Below, in pieces: positions 1-8,711 of a stretch of 64,000 nt of DNA (position 1 is its first letter; every line of letters begins with the position of its first letter). The stretch spans positions 1-64,000 of the forward strand of contig JAAYBR010000138.1 of the NCBI GenBank assembly GCA_012730045.1, written 5' to 3'. The DNA is from Candidatus Hydrogenedentota bacterium. GTDB lineage: Bacteria > Hydrogenedentota > Hydrogenedentia > Hydrogenedentales > CAITNO01. A program made the position numbers and the translations under genes. The notes beneath the pieces were generated by a model that saw nothing but the letters and a program-made list of their open reading frames with translations, did not search any database and had not been told where the DNA came from.

Positions 1-35
1 TGGTATCGCTTCGCTCAACCACCGGCTAATGGCCC

Positions 36-147
36 TCACCCCTCCGGGGTGAAGAGGGAAAGGACACCCGTATCCATGGCTTCATGGACAGAATTCCCGC
101 CTTCGGCGGTCTGGGGCTCGCAATGACGGGTTACCCGCCGTCATTGC
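36..147. repeat. Intergenic palindromes at the left edge
   Basis: The first 228 bases hold no gene that I can support. They contain a 7-bp hairpin (TCACCCC at 36-42, GGGGTGA at 46-52) and a perfect 10-bp inverted repeat, GCAATGACGG at 120-129 and CCGTCATTGC at 138-147. The second is followed by GAACGAAGTGAAGCAATC. This CATTGCGA...GAAGCAATC motif recurs in better form at 31050-31118, so it is a dispersed family in this genome. Confidence 0.6.
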
Positions 148-228
148 GAACGAAGTGAAGCAATCACTTGTCATAACGCCCCAATTCCGCCGCAGGCCCC
201 CGCGGCGCGCGCCTCCGGGAACCCGCCG

Positions 229-3200
229 TTATTGCAGTTCCGGCATCGGCAGGCGCTCTCCCCGGAGCTGCCGGGCCTGGTCCTCGGGCAGATTGACCCC
301 GTAGAAGACGGCGTTGCAGTCAATCCACAGAGCCAGACGCCGGAAGTCCTCCGGCGTCAGGCGCGCGTCCTGGTGGCCGGCGCGGAGCATCGCGAGCAGC
401 CTGCTGCCGCGGGCGCCGTAGAGGCCGCCCGGAGGCGTCATCTGCACCTGGTTGCGCATGCCAAACCGCGGCACCAGCGCGGCCGCCGCCGTTTCGGGGT
501 TCGTGTTTTCCCCGGCGAAATCCCGGTCACCGCACAGCGCCCAATAGGACCGCGTGAACCCGTTGAGGGGCTCGCCGGTCAGGTCCTTCCCCCCCTGGGG
601 CGCCGGGCCGCCATGGCAGCGGACGCAATGCGCGTCCAGAACGGGCTGCACCGCGCGGACGTAGGAAAAGGGCTCGCCCTCGAAGGCCTTGGGGACTATG
701 GGGGACGCGGGCCGCCGCGCGGCGGCGGGAATCGCGGACGGCGGCGCGTTCCCCCGGCCCTCATGGCAGCCGACGCAGGAGACGGTCTCGCCGGGCTGGA
801 GGTAGGTCAGCGACCGCATGGTCTGGAAGGCCATTCCGTTTTCGTCGAGCAGCTGAAACAGGACGGGCGTGCGCGACGGAACGGTGAGATGGGCGGACCC
901 GTCCGCCTCGACCGGCGCCTCCCCCAGCACGGCGCGCGCGTTCTCCTCCCCGGCGAGGCCGACGGGCGGCGCCCCGCCCACCGGGGTGGATTTGGGGAAA
1001 ATCTGGACCACGCGGATTTCCTTGATGGAGCCCCGGGGCGTTTCGCCGAGCCCCTGATACACATCGGAGACGAGGACGCTCCCCGGGGCGTCCGCGTCCT
1101 GCGGCGGCGCGTCGGGCAGGACCGGCGGAACGGGGCGCGCCGCGAGCGGGCAGGCGTTCGTGCTGCCGATGGCGGGGTCGCGGTAGAGGAGTTCCCGGTT
1201 GCCGAACACGTCCACGAGGCAGAGGCCGAGGGCCTGCGGCGGATTGGGGCCGGGTTCCCACACCAGCGGCCAGGGGCTGTGGCTTGCCAGGAAGTACTTC
1301 TCCGACAGCGGCCACGGCGCGTCGTAGTACTCCCGGATGTCGCTCGACTCGGCCTCCGGAAACGGGATGCCCGGGGTGATCCGCGTCAGGGCGTCCTGTC
1401 CGTTGCTGCCCGCGTCCGGATCCACCACGACCAGCGGCCCGCCGGTGATGGAGTGGTGGGCCGCCGCGGTGAAGACCATCTTCCGGCTGTTGGGGATTGG
1501 CTGTGTCTGGAAGGTGCAGTGGGGCTTCGCCGTGGCGTTGCCCCAGAGGGCCGCGGGGTTGGTGCCGTCGGGACGGGTCGCCCAGAGCGTCTGATGCGTG
1601 ACGGCGTCGCGGTCTATGTAGTCCCACCGGCTGTACAGAACCAGCCCCGTGTTGGAAACCGCCGGGAACCACTCGTTGGTGTCGTGAAACGAGAGCATCC
1701 GCAGGCTGCCGCCGTCCGCGTCCATGCGGTGCAGGGTGTACACATGCCAGCGCGGGCTGAACTGCGCGCCGAAACACCGGGCATACCCCCCCCGGCGGGT
1801 GGAGGAGAAGACGATGCCCCCGTCGGGAAGGTACGCCGGCATCAGGTCGTCGTAGGGGCCGTTGGTGAGCTGCCGGAAACCGGTCCCGTCCACGCCGGTA
1901 TCGCAGACATGGTAGAACCCCTCGTCGGTCCCGTTGTCCAGCCGCGCCGGGTCGTAGTCCCCGCCCGCGGTCGCCACCAGGGAGAACAGAACGCGACCGC
2001 CGTCATACGACAGCCGGGGCTCAAGCACGGAGCCCTTCTCAAGCGCGCCGTTAAGGATGTCGCGCGCCGCGAAGGAATACCCCGGCCTTTCCAGGACAAA
2101 GAGGCCGCCGCCGGGCCGGGCCCGCCACCCGAAGTACTGCATCACGAGATGGCTGTACGAGGCCGGAACGCGCTTGCAGAAAAAGAGCGGGCCGAATTGC
2201 ATGAGCGGGTTGCCCAGAGCGGTCTTTCTCCGCTGGGCATGGGCGCGCAGATAGCGCAGGCACGGTTCCCCGCGGGTGTCCGGCGGCGGGCACGGGACGC
2301 CGAGGTCCGCCGCGAGTTCGCCGGCCTTCTTCGCGGTCGAGCGGATCGCCGCCTCATACCCCTGCGGCGTCTCCTCAAGGCCGTCCTGCAAATGCCAGTC
2401 CCACTGGACGCAGGCCCACAGGTCCAGCTCCGGCGCCGCCTCCGGCCCGATGTCCCCGAGCACCTCCCTGAACGCCTTCCCCAGCCGGTCGCGGAAAGGC
2501 CCGAGATTTACCCGCGTCGTGTCCGACCGGCGAAGCGCCTCAAGCCGCGCGGCCCCGGCCGTCCAGGTGCCCCGGTAGACGCCCGCGGCAACGACCGGAA
2601 GACGGGATCCGGTCTTGTTCCGGATCCGCAGGGCCAGCCCCCCGTCCTCCGGGAAGGACACCTCAAGCCGCCACGGACAGGTGTTGACCACCGCGCCCGC
2701 AAGGCCGCAGGAGTCCTTGTCGTCCGCCAGAATGAACAGGGGAAGGCTGGACTCCCCCTCCAGCACAACGCTGCTTCCCGGGGTCAACAGGCGCTCGTGG
2801 AGGCAGAAATGGCGGTCGAAACTGTAGAGACGGGGGAATCCCGCGGCCATCTCCATTTCCATCTGGTAGGACCAGCCGTCCCGGGGCTGCGCCCCGAACC
2901 CTTCCGAGGCGCGGAACAGGACACCGTCGGCGTAGGTGATGACGGGATCCCAATGTGTCGTGTCGCACGCGATGGCGCCGCGCCGGTGAACAACGAACCG
3001 GATGCGGTCCCCCACCCGGACGTCCAGCGGCACCGCCGGGTCCGCGCCCCGGGCGTCATTCGCCTCAATGTCCTGCGTCCAGACGACCGCCGCGTTGTGG
3101 CGGATGCTTGCCCGCACGCCGTCGCCGCCGTTGGTGTCGGCCTTGCAGACCCGCCCGGATACAACCACCTTTCCATCGCGGGGAACCGTGAACAGGCGGA

Positions 3201-3693
3201 CACTGGACGTCGCCTCGCCGGAATGCTGCCAGTCCTTTCCGACACGCGTCCAGTCCGGGCCGGTCCAGTAGGTGGACCCGTACCAGGTGTCCCCCGAAGG
3301 CTCCAGCTCCCGGAACCGGGCCCCGTCGCGCCCGCCCTCACACGGAAACGTCCAGTCCACGACGTTTGCCTGGGATTCGCCCAAGGCTGGGCGCTCGACC
3401 CGCGTGGTCAGGAGGTGCATCGCCGCATCGGGCAGCCAGTGCTGCGTCTGCCTCAGGACCCGGCGGGAACCCTGATCCCGGACGACGATCTCATGTGTCG
3501 TGGAGGTCTCGGCGCGAAGCTCCCCCTGCGGCGCGGCGAAAGACAGGGGCGCGCGGCCCTCCGGCTGCCGCGTCCACTCCGCGCCGGACGCCGTCTCCCC
3601 GGAAAGGAAGGGAGCCGCCCCGGCAGCGGCCGCCGCCCCAAATGAAAGGGCCACCGCCGCGAAACACGCCAAACCCGCGCGCCTGCTCATCAT
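229..3693 (-). CDS. Secreted beta-propeller protein with two c-type haem motifs (hydrazine synthase alpha-like)
   Basis: Exported protein of 1,154 residues. The N-terminus (MMSRRAGLACFAAVALSFG) is a signal peptide, and GGGAG lies 8 nt before the ATG at 3693. Much longer upstream starts would run into the next gene. The middle part has TolB/WD-like strands of the type FRQLTNGPYDDLMPAYLPDG and MDADGGSLRMLSFHDTNEWFPAVS, typical of the HZS_alpha middle domain found in many Planctomycetes and relatives. The C-terminal region carries two CxxCH haem-attachment motifs, CVGCH (about residue 973) and CVRCH (about 1023). A periplasmic or surface electron-transfer or ligand-binding role is inferred. The family resemblance does not imply anammox, because no hydrazine synthase beta/gamma partners lie nearby. 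It stands alone, 140 nt downstream of the glutamate synthase gene. Confidence 0.8.
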   Translation of the reverse strand: MMSRRAGLACFAAVALSFGAAAAAGAAPFLSGETASGAEWTRQPEGRAPLSFAAPQGELRAETSTTHEIVVRDQGSRRVLRQTQHWLPDAAMHLLTTRVERPALGESQANVVDWTFPCEGGRDGARFRELEPSGDTWYGSTYWTGPDWTRVGKDWQHSGEATSSVRLFTVPRDGKVVVSGRVCKADTNGGDGVRASIRHNAAVVWTQDIEANDARGADPAVPLDVRVGDRIRFVVHRRGAIACDTTHWDPVITYADGVLFRASEGFGAQPRDGWSYQMEMEMAAGFPRLYSFDRHFCLHERLLTPGSSVVLEGESSLPLFILADDKDSCGLAGAVVNTCPWRLEVSFPEDGGLALRIRNKTGSRLPVVAAGVYRGTWTAGAARLEALRRSDTTRVNLGPFRDRLGKAFREVLGDIGPEAAPELDLWACVQWDWHLQDGLEETPQGYEAAIRSTAKKAGELAADLGVPCPPPDTRGEPCLRYLRAHAQRRKTALGNPLMQFGPLFFCKRVPASYSHLVMQYFGWRARPGGGLFVLERPGYSFAARDILNGALEKGSVLEPRLSYDGGRVLFSLVATAGGDYDPARLDNGTDEGFYHVCDTGVDGTGFRQLTNGPYDDLMPAYLPDGGIVFSSTRRGGYARCFGAQFSPRWHVYTLHRMDADGGSLRMLSFHDTNEWFPAVSNTGLVLYSRWDYIDRDAVTHQTLWATRPDGTNPAALWGNATAKPHCTFQTQPIPNSRKMVFTAAAHHSITGGPLVVVDPDAGSNGQDALTRITPGIPFPEAESSDIREYYDAPWPLSEKYFLASHSPWPLVWEPGPNPPQALGLCLVDVFGNRELLYRDPAIGSTNACPLAARPVPPVLPDAPPQDADAPGSVLVSDVYQGLGETPRGSIKEIRVVQIFPKSTPVGGAPPVGLAGEENARAVLGEAPVEADGSAHLTVPSRTPVLFQLLDENGMAFQTMRSLTYLQPGETVSCVGCHEGRGNAPPSAIPAAARRPASPIVPKAFEGEPFSYVRAVQPVLDAHCVRCHGGPAPQGGKDLTGEPLNGFTRSYWALCGDRDFAGENTNPETAAAALVPRFGMRNQVQMTPPGGLYGARGSRLLAMLRAGHQDARLTPEDFRRLALWIDCNAVFYGVNLPEDQARQLRGERLPMPELQ

Positions 3694-3833
3694 TCCTTTT
3701 TCTCCCGCGGGAAGTATATAGGAAGGAGGCTCCGGGACGGGTCCGCCGGACCGATGCCACCGGTGTGGGGCGGACCCGCGGCGCTTTCTAGAAGCGCGGC
3801 GCACCGGAAACGGGGTTTTCCTTCCCCTCCGCC

Positions 3834-5264
3834 TCAGGCGTGCTCGATGCCGGCGTGGTTGGCGATGTCTTCGCAGGTCGTGACGAGGTCGGCGCGGCTG
3901 AGGTCGTGGATGTCGGCGCGGCCGTTGATGCGGGCGAAGGCCTCCAGCTCGTGGCGCAGGACCGCCGCGAAGTTGGCGAAGCGGCGGGCGGACTGCTCGA
4001 CGTCGAGCCGCGCGCGCAGGCCCGGGTCGTGGGTGGTGATGCCGACGGGGCATTTGCCGGTCTGGCACACGCGGTACTGCTGGCAGCCGATGGCGATGAG
4101 CGACGCCGTCGCGAGGGCCACGGCGTCGGCGCCGAGGGCGATCGCCTTGGCGATGTCCGCGCTGTCGCGGAAGCCGCCGGTGACGCACAGGGTGACCCGG
4201 CTCCCGGCCTGGTCGAGGAAGCGCCGCGCGCGGTGGACCGCGTAGACCGGCGGGAGACAGGTGTTGTCCTTGACGAACACGGGGCCCGCGCCGGTGCCGC
4301 CGCCGCGGCAGTCCACGGTGATGAAGTCGGGTTCCGCCGCGAGGGCGATGGCCAGGTCCTCCTCGATGTGGCACGCCGCCACCTTCACGCCCACGGGCCG
4401 GCCGTCAATCCATTCGCGGAGCTGCGCCACCGTGGCCGCGAGGTCCTCGGGCCGCTCCAGATGGAAGGGCCGCCCCGGCGAGATGGCGTCACGGTCGCGC
4501 GGAATGCCCCGGATCGCCGCGATCTCATCGGTGATCTTCGCCTGGGGCAGGTGGCCGCCGAGCCCCGGCTTGGCCGCCTGGCCGATCTTGATCTCCACGG
4601 CGTCCGCCTGGCGGACCGCCTCCTCGCGCCACGAGAAGGGCGCGGTGCCGATCTCGTAGATGTAGACGCCCGCCTCGGCGCGCTCCTCGGGCAGGAGCCC
4701 GCCCTCGCCGGAGCACATGGCCGTGCCCGCGCGCCTGGAGCCCCGCGCCAGGGCGATCTTCGCCTCGCGCGAGAGCGCGCCGAAGGACATGTGCGACACG
4801 TAGAACGGCACATCGAGCACCACGGGCTTCGCCGCCCCCGGCCCGATCACCGTGCGCAGGCTCACCGGCTCGTCCTCGTTCAGCGGCAGGCGCGACAACT
4901 GGACACCCTTGAACAGGACGGCCTCCCACCCCGGCACGGGGCGGCGCGTGCGCATGGCCGTGATCTCGCTCTCTCCCGACAGCGCCATCTGCTGGATGCG
5001 GGCCATGCCCGGCTCGCCGTCGTCTTTGTCCTTGCGCCACGCGGACAGGTAGCCGGGGTCCACGCCGCCCGGGCCCTCCGCCGCCGGGGCTGCGGGAGCC
5101 GTCACCGGCGCGGCAGTCACGGCGGGCTTCGGCGCGGGCAGGGGGGCCTGCTCTTCAAAGTCCCCCGGGCCCGCCCCGCACACCGGACATTCGTCCGGCG
5201 GCTCCGGCCCCTTGTGGACATACCCGCAGACGATGCACACCCATTCCTTTTCCATGGCGGACAT
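3834..5264 (-). CDS. Rubredoxin-fused FMN-binding glutamate synthase (GltB2-like)
   Basis: 476 residues. Residues 1-40 form a rubredoxin-like iron site with paired CIVC and CPVC motifs. A Pro/Ala linker follows, then the FMN-binding central domain of glutamate synthase (archaeal-type GltS). The 3Fe-4S ligands are visible as C-x5-C-x4-C in CQQYRVCQTGKCPVG near the C-terminus, and the flavin barrel segments SHMSFGALS and DCRGGGTGAGP are intact. There is no N-terminal glutamine amidotransferase domain, so ammonia or a separate subunit would be needed. The start at 5264 (MSAMEKEW) has GGAGG 7 nt upstream. A start six codons earlier would overlap the ribosome-binding site. It lies downstream of rubrerythrin in the same direction. 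Fusion to rubredoxin suggests electrons come from a rubredoxin reductase-type donor. The true acceptor reaction is not proven by sequence. Confidence 0.88.
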   Translation of the reverse strand: MSAMEKEWVCIVCGYVHKGPEPPDECPVCGAGPGDFEEQAPLPAPKPAVTAAPVTAPAAPAAEGPGGVDPGYLSAWRKDKDDGEPGMARIQQMALSGESEITAMRTRRPVPGWEAVLFKGVQLSRLPLNEDEPVSLRTVIGPGAAKPVVLDVPFYVSHMSFGALSREAKIALARGSRRAGTAMCSGEGGLLPEERAEAGVYIYEIGTAPFSWREEAVRQADAVEIKIGQAAKPGLGGHLPQAKITDEIAAIRGIPRDRDAISPGRPFHLERPEDLAATVAQLREWIDGRPVGVKVAACHIEEDLAIALAAEPDFITVDCRGGGTGAGPVFVKDNTCLPPVYAVHRARRFLDQAGSRVTLCVTGGFRDSADIAKAIALGADAVALATASLIAIGCQQYRVCQTGKCPVGITTHDPGLRARLDVEQSARRFANFAAVLRHELEAFARINGRADIHDLSRADLVTTCEDIANHAGIEHA

Positions 5265-5326
5265 AACGTATCCTCCCGGCAATGTTGGGGCGCGCCGCAG
5301 TCTTCTCCCCGCGCGCCGTGAAAACC

Positions 5327-5430
5327 CGCACCCTCGTCACCCCCGCGAAAGCGGGGGCCCATGCCTTCGGCTCGGGACGCAACCGGCCTACCCCGGATGG
5401 ATTCCCGCGTGCGCGGGAATGACGGCGGGG
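5327..5430. repeat. Dispersed palindromic element between rubrerythrin and glutamate synthase genes
   Basis: The 178-nt gap contains two hairpins facing each other: CCCCCGCGAAAGCGGGGG at about 5340-5357 and ATTCCCGCGTGCGCGGGAAT at about 5401-5420. This has the look of the widespread GTCATTCCCGCG...-type intergenic repeat, which yields spurious translations such as FPRTRESI. I see no gene or clear promoter here. Confidence 0.6.
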
Positions 5431-5442
5431 GCGTTTGCCGCC

Positions 5443-5946
5443 TCACTTCACCTCGAAGAACCGCTCCTTCGGCGCGTTACACACGGGGCAGCGGTCGGGG
5501 ACATCGTCGCCGACGTGCGTGTGGCCGCAAATCTCGCACACATAGATCGGCGCGGCCGCCAGATCGCCGCCCGCCTGCACCGCCGCCAGCGCGCCCTGGT
5601 ACAGCCCGTGGTGCGTCCCCTCGACGGTCATCGCGTTGCGGAAGCTGATCTCCGCCTTGCGGTTGCCCTCGGCCACCGCCTCCTCCACAAACGGCGGGTA
5701 CATTTCCTGGAACTCGTGCCCCTCGCCGTCAATCGCCTGCTGGAGATGCTCCAGCGTGGTGGTGACGCCGCCCATGGCGCGCAGGTGCGCGTGGGCATGC
5801 ACCGTCTCGGCCTCCGCCGCCGCGCGGAACAGCTTCGCCACCTGCGGGAAGCCCTCCTGCTCCGCCTTCTTCGCAAACGCCAGATACTTCCGGTTGGCCT
5901 GGCTCTCGCCCGCAAACGCCGCCTGAAGATTGTCCATGCTGCTCAT
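5443..5946 (-). CDS. rbr: Rubrerythrin
   Basis: 167-residue non-haem iron protein that reduces hydrogen peroxide in anaerobes and microaerophiles. The N-terminal four-helix ferritin-like domain supplies the di-iron site (helices carrying GESQANRKY, AEAETVHAHAH, EEAVAEGNRKAE and EGTHHGLY). The C-terminal rubredoxin-like domain has CEIC and CPVC. The start at 5946 (MSSMDNLQ) leaves GAGAGGA 9 nt upstream. The ATG three codons earlier abuts that site and is less likely. The gene sits just upstream of a rubredoxin-fused flavoprotein, a sensible electron-transfer neighbourhood. Length is a little under that of classical rubrerythrins (about 190 residues). Confidence 0.95.
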   Translation of the reverse strand: MSSMDNLQAAFAGESQANRKYLAFAKKAEQEGFPQVAKLFRAAAEAETVHAHAHLRAMGGVTTTLEHLQQAIDGEGHEFQEMYPPFVEEAVAEGNRKAEISFRNAMTVEGTHHGLYQGALAAVQAGGDLAAAPIYVCEICGHTHVGDDVPDRCPVCNAPKERFFEVK

Positions 5947-6107
5947 GATAGCCATTCCTCTCTGGTTTGCACGGCGCCCGGCCCCGGGGACGCTCCCCCG
6001 CCGGAACCGCGCCGCGCGGTCTTGTCAGGAAACCTTATCAAATGCGCAAACGCCATGCAAGCGCCCCCCGAAACGTCCGGCCGGGTGAGATGGTCGTGCC
6101 GTGAAGA

Positions 6108-6207
6108 AAGAGGGCGCAGCAAGCGGCGCCCCTACCTGCCCATGCCTTGGGCACACACGAAAACGCCGGGATCGCCGCCCGTAGGGTACCGCTTGCCGCG
6201 CCCTCTT
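6108..6207. repeat. Long imperfect inverted repeat in the rubrerythrin upstream region
   Basis: The 317-nt space 5947-6263 lies upstream of rubrerythrin and downstream of the fucosidase. It contains arms 6108-6135 (AAGAGGGCGCAGCAAGCGGC...) and 6181-6207, complementary apart from a few mismatches. The 45-nt centre includes CACACGAAAACGCCGGGATCG. It looks like a dispersed palindromic element and could also stop transcription from the fucosidase gene. No gene is visible in this gap. Confidence 0.6.
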
Positions 6208-6263
6208 CCCGGGAACACCCCTGCCACCCCCCGCATGCGGCGACGCGGCGAGCAGGGGTTCGG

Positions 6264-8579
6264 TCATTTCTCCCAGGTGAACGCCTCCCCCGCCGCGAGG
6301 GCAAGCGGCATTTTCTCGCCGTTGCAGACGAGCGTCGTCTCCACGGGGCGGTCGGCGCGCAGGGTGGCCTGCACGACCTTTCCATCGCGCCATTGCAGGT
6401 CCACCGTGAGGCCGCCGCGCGCGCGGAGGCCCGCCGCGCTGCCGTCGCGCCAGTCCGTGGGCAGGGCGGGCAGCAGCCGCACCGCGCCGTCGTGGCACTG
6501 GAGGAGCATCTCGATGATGCCCGCCGCGACGCCGAAGTTGCCGTCAATCTGGAAGGGCGGGTGGGCGTCGAACAGGTTGGGGTAGATGCCGCCGCGCTGG
6601 TTTCGCTTGCCCGTGCCGTCGGCGGGCTGGAGCATGTTGGCGAGCACCCTGCACGCGTGGTCGCCGTCGAGGAAGCGCGCCCACAGGCAGACCTTCCACG
6701 CCATGGACCAGCCGGTTCCGGCGTCTCCCCGGTAGATCAGCGACTGCTTGGCCGCCTGGAACAGCTCCGGCGTGGCCGGGGTGATCTCCTCGCCGGGGAA
6801 CACGGCCCACAGGTGGGACACGTGGCGGTGGTCGTTCTTCGGGTCGTCCTTGTCCTCCAGCCATTCCTGGAGCTGGCCGTGCCGGCCGATCCGGTTGGGC
6901 GCGATGCGCGCGCGCAGCTCGTCCAGCCGCGCCGCGAAGTTCGCGTCCACGCCGAGGACGCGCGCCGCCGCCGCCGTGTCGGCGAAGAGCCCGCGGATGA
7001 TCTGGTGGTCCATGGCGGGGCCCATGACGAGGCCGCCCTGCTCGGGCGAGTTGGACGGCCCGCTGATCAGCGGCTTCGCCGGGTCGCGCGGGTCCTCGAC
7101 GAGGTACTGCGCGAAGAACTCCGCCGCCCCCTTCATGACCGGGTAGGCGCGGTCGCGCAGGAAGGCGTCGTCGCCCGTGTGCTGCCAGTGCCGCCAGAAG
7201 TCCTGGCAGAGCCACGCGCCGCCGGTGGGCCAGATGCCGTGGTCGCTGGCGTTGATGGGCGCCGCGCCGCGCCACAGGTCGAAGTTGTGGTGGAGCACCC
7301 AGCCGGGGGCGCCATAGTGCGCCTGCGCCACGCGCGCGCCGGACTGCGCCACCTCCTCCAGCGCGTCGAAGAGCGGCGCGTGGCACTCGGACAGGTTGCC
7401 CGGCTCGGTGAGCCAGTAGTTCATCTCCGTGTTGATGTTCACGGTGTACTTGCTGTCCCACGGCGGGGTGAGGCTGTCGTTCCACAGCCCCTGGAGCGTG
7501 GCGGGCTGGCCGCCCGCGCGGCTGCACGCGATCATGAGGTAGCGCCCGTACTGGCACAGCAGCGCGGGCAGGCTGGGGTCCGGCGCGGCGGCGTAGCGGC
7601 GGATCCGCTCGTCCGTGGGCACCCCCGCCGGGGCGGGCCCCAGGTCGAGGGACACGCGCCGGAACAGCGCCTGGTGGTCCGCGACGTGCTCCGCCCGCAG
7701 GGCGTCCCAGCCGCGCGCGGACGCGCCCAGCATCTCCGCGCACGCCGCCGCCGGGTCGCCGGACACGTCGCCGTAGTCGCGGTAGGACGTGGCCGCGGCA
7801 AGGTAGAACACCACCGCGTCCGCCTTCTCCACGCGGAGTTCGCCGCCCGCGACGGTGACGCTGCCGCCCTCGGCCACGGCCTGCAGCCGCGCCTCAAAGC
7901 GCAGGAGGCTCGGGATGGTCTCCGGATCCCCCGGCTCGAAACGGTAGTCGTCGGGCCGGCCCCGGAGGGCCAGACTGTCCGCGCCCGCCGGTTCGCATAC
8001 CGCCTGCTGGTGCGGCGACGCGAGGCGCACGGTGCAGGAGACCGCGCCGGGCTGGTCCGCCGTGACGCGCAGGGCGAGGATGCGCGCGGGATAACTGGCG
8101 AAGACCTCGCGGCGGTACGTCACCCGCCTGGCGGTGTATTCCGTGACCGCCGTGGCCGTGTCGAGGTCCAGCGACCGGGTGTACTTCTTCACGCCGTCGG
8201 CGTGGTCGAAACGGATCAGCACGTCGCCGAAGGCCTGGTAGGGGAGCTGGCGCAGGGGCGCCGACATGAAGTGCTCCATGGCCAGGTCCTGCGCCTCCTT
8301 CTGCTTCCCCTCGAAGAGCAGGCGGCGGATTTCGGGAAGATATTCCGCCGCGCCCTCGCGGGCGTAGTCGCGCGGCCCCCCGGCCCACAGCGTGCCCTCG
8401 TTGAACTGGATGCGCTCCTCCGGCGCGCCGCCGAAGACCATCGCGCCCAGGCGCCCGTTGCCCACGGGCAGCGCCTCCACCCACTGCGCGGCGGGCTGCT
8501 CATACCACAGCGTGAGATTGTCCGGGGCGGCCTCCGCCCCCGCCGACACCGCAAAGACCAGCGCGCATATCAGTCCCAT
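6264..8579 (-). CDS. Glycoside hydrolase family 95 alpha-L-fucosidase (probable)
   Basis: 771 residues with an N-terminal signal peptide (MGLICALVFAVSAGAEA). The N-terminal beta domain begins with LWYEQPAAQWVEALPVGNGRLGAMVFG, the signature opening of GH95 enzymes. Family catalytic regions are recognisable: NINTEMNYW near residue 380 (the Asn pair of the Bifidobacterium enzyme AfcA), SNSPEQ near 505 (the acidic residue of the SPE motif) and DGNFG near 677. Predicted role: release of terminal L-fucose (or L-galactose) from glycans outside the cytoplasm. AAGGAGA lies 7 nt before the ATG. Full length for the family. Exact linkage specificity cannot be read from sequence. Confidence 0.88.
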   Translation of the reverse strand: MGLICALVFAVSAGAEAAPDNLTLWYEQPAAQWVEALPVGNGRLGAMVFGGAPEERIQFNEGTLWAGGPRDYAREGAAEYLPEIRRLLFEGKQKEAQDLAMEHFMSAPLRQLPYQAFGDVLIRFDHADGVKKYTRSLDLDTATAVTEYTARRVTYRREVFASYPARILALRVTADQPGAVSCTVRLASPHQQAVCEPAGADSLALRGRPDDYRFEPGDPETIPSLLRFEARLQAVAEGGSVTVAGGELRVEKADAVVFYLAAATSYRDYGDVSGDPAAACAEMLGASARGWDALRAEHVADHQALFRRVSLDLGPAPAGVPTDERIRRYAAAPDPSLPALLCQYGRYLMIACSRAGGQPATLQGLWNDSLTPPWDSKYTVNINTEMNYWLTEPGNLSECHAPLFDALEEVAQSGARVAQAHYGAPGWVLHHNFDLWRGAAPINASDHGIWPTGGAWLCQDFWRHWQHTGDDAFLRDRAYPVMKGAAEFFAQYLVEDPRDPAKPLISGPSNSPEQGGLVMGPAMDHQIIRGLFADTAAAARVLGVDANFAARLDELRARIAPNRIGRHGQLQEWLEDKDDPKNDHRHVSHLWAVFPGEEITPATPELFQAAKQSLIYRGDAGTGWSMAWKVCLWARFLDGDHACRVLANMLQPADGTGKRNQRGGIYPNLFDAHPPFQIDGNFGVAAGIIEMLLQCHDGAVRLLPALPTDWRDGSAAGLRARGGLTVDLQWRDGKVVQATLRADRPVETTLVCNGEKMPLALAAGEAFTWEK

Positions 8580-8610
8580 GACGAGTCTCCTTTTCCGCAG
8601 CGCTTGGCCG

Positions 8611-8709
8611 CGTCCACACCGTCCACACCGTCCACACCGTCCATACCGTCCACACCGTCCACACCGTCCATACCGTCCATACCGTCCATACCGTCCATAC
8701 CGTCCATTT
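8611..8709. repeat. 9-bp tandem repeat (CGTCCAYAC), ten copies plus one partial
   Basis: Ten perfect 9-bp units from 8611 to 8700, each CGTCCACAC or CGTCCATAC, followed by CGTCCATTT. The array lies between the TerB-domain gene and the fucosidase start. The same 9-mer on the opposite strand (GTATGGACG) occurs in the array at 44719-44841. Confidence 0.9.
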
Positions 8710-8711
8710 CT

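Noticed and set aside
232-3645. Long plus-strand open frame opposite the dihaem protein
   Set aside because: Antisense shadow caused by high GC. It has no motif, signal peptide or ribosome-binding site, while the minus-strand gene has haem motifs and a signal peptide.
229-3693. Anammox hydrazine synthase
   Set aside because: Only the alpha-like middle domain is recognisable, there are no beta/gamma subunits or hydrazine dehydrogenase, and the family is common in non-anammox bacteria.
5117-5446. Small proteins with FPRTRESI or RHPRESGG-like sequences
   Set aside because: These are translations of a dispersed palindromic repeat, a well-known source of spurious gene calls.
8611-8709. Possible CRISPR array
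   Set aside because: Units are only 9 bp, with no spacers of 25-40 bp and no cas genes. It is a simple tandem repeat.
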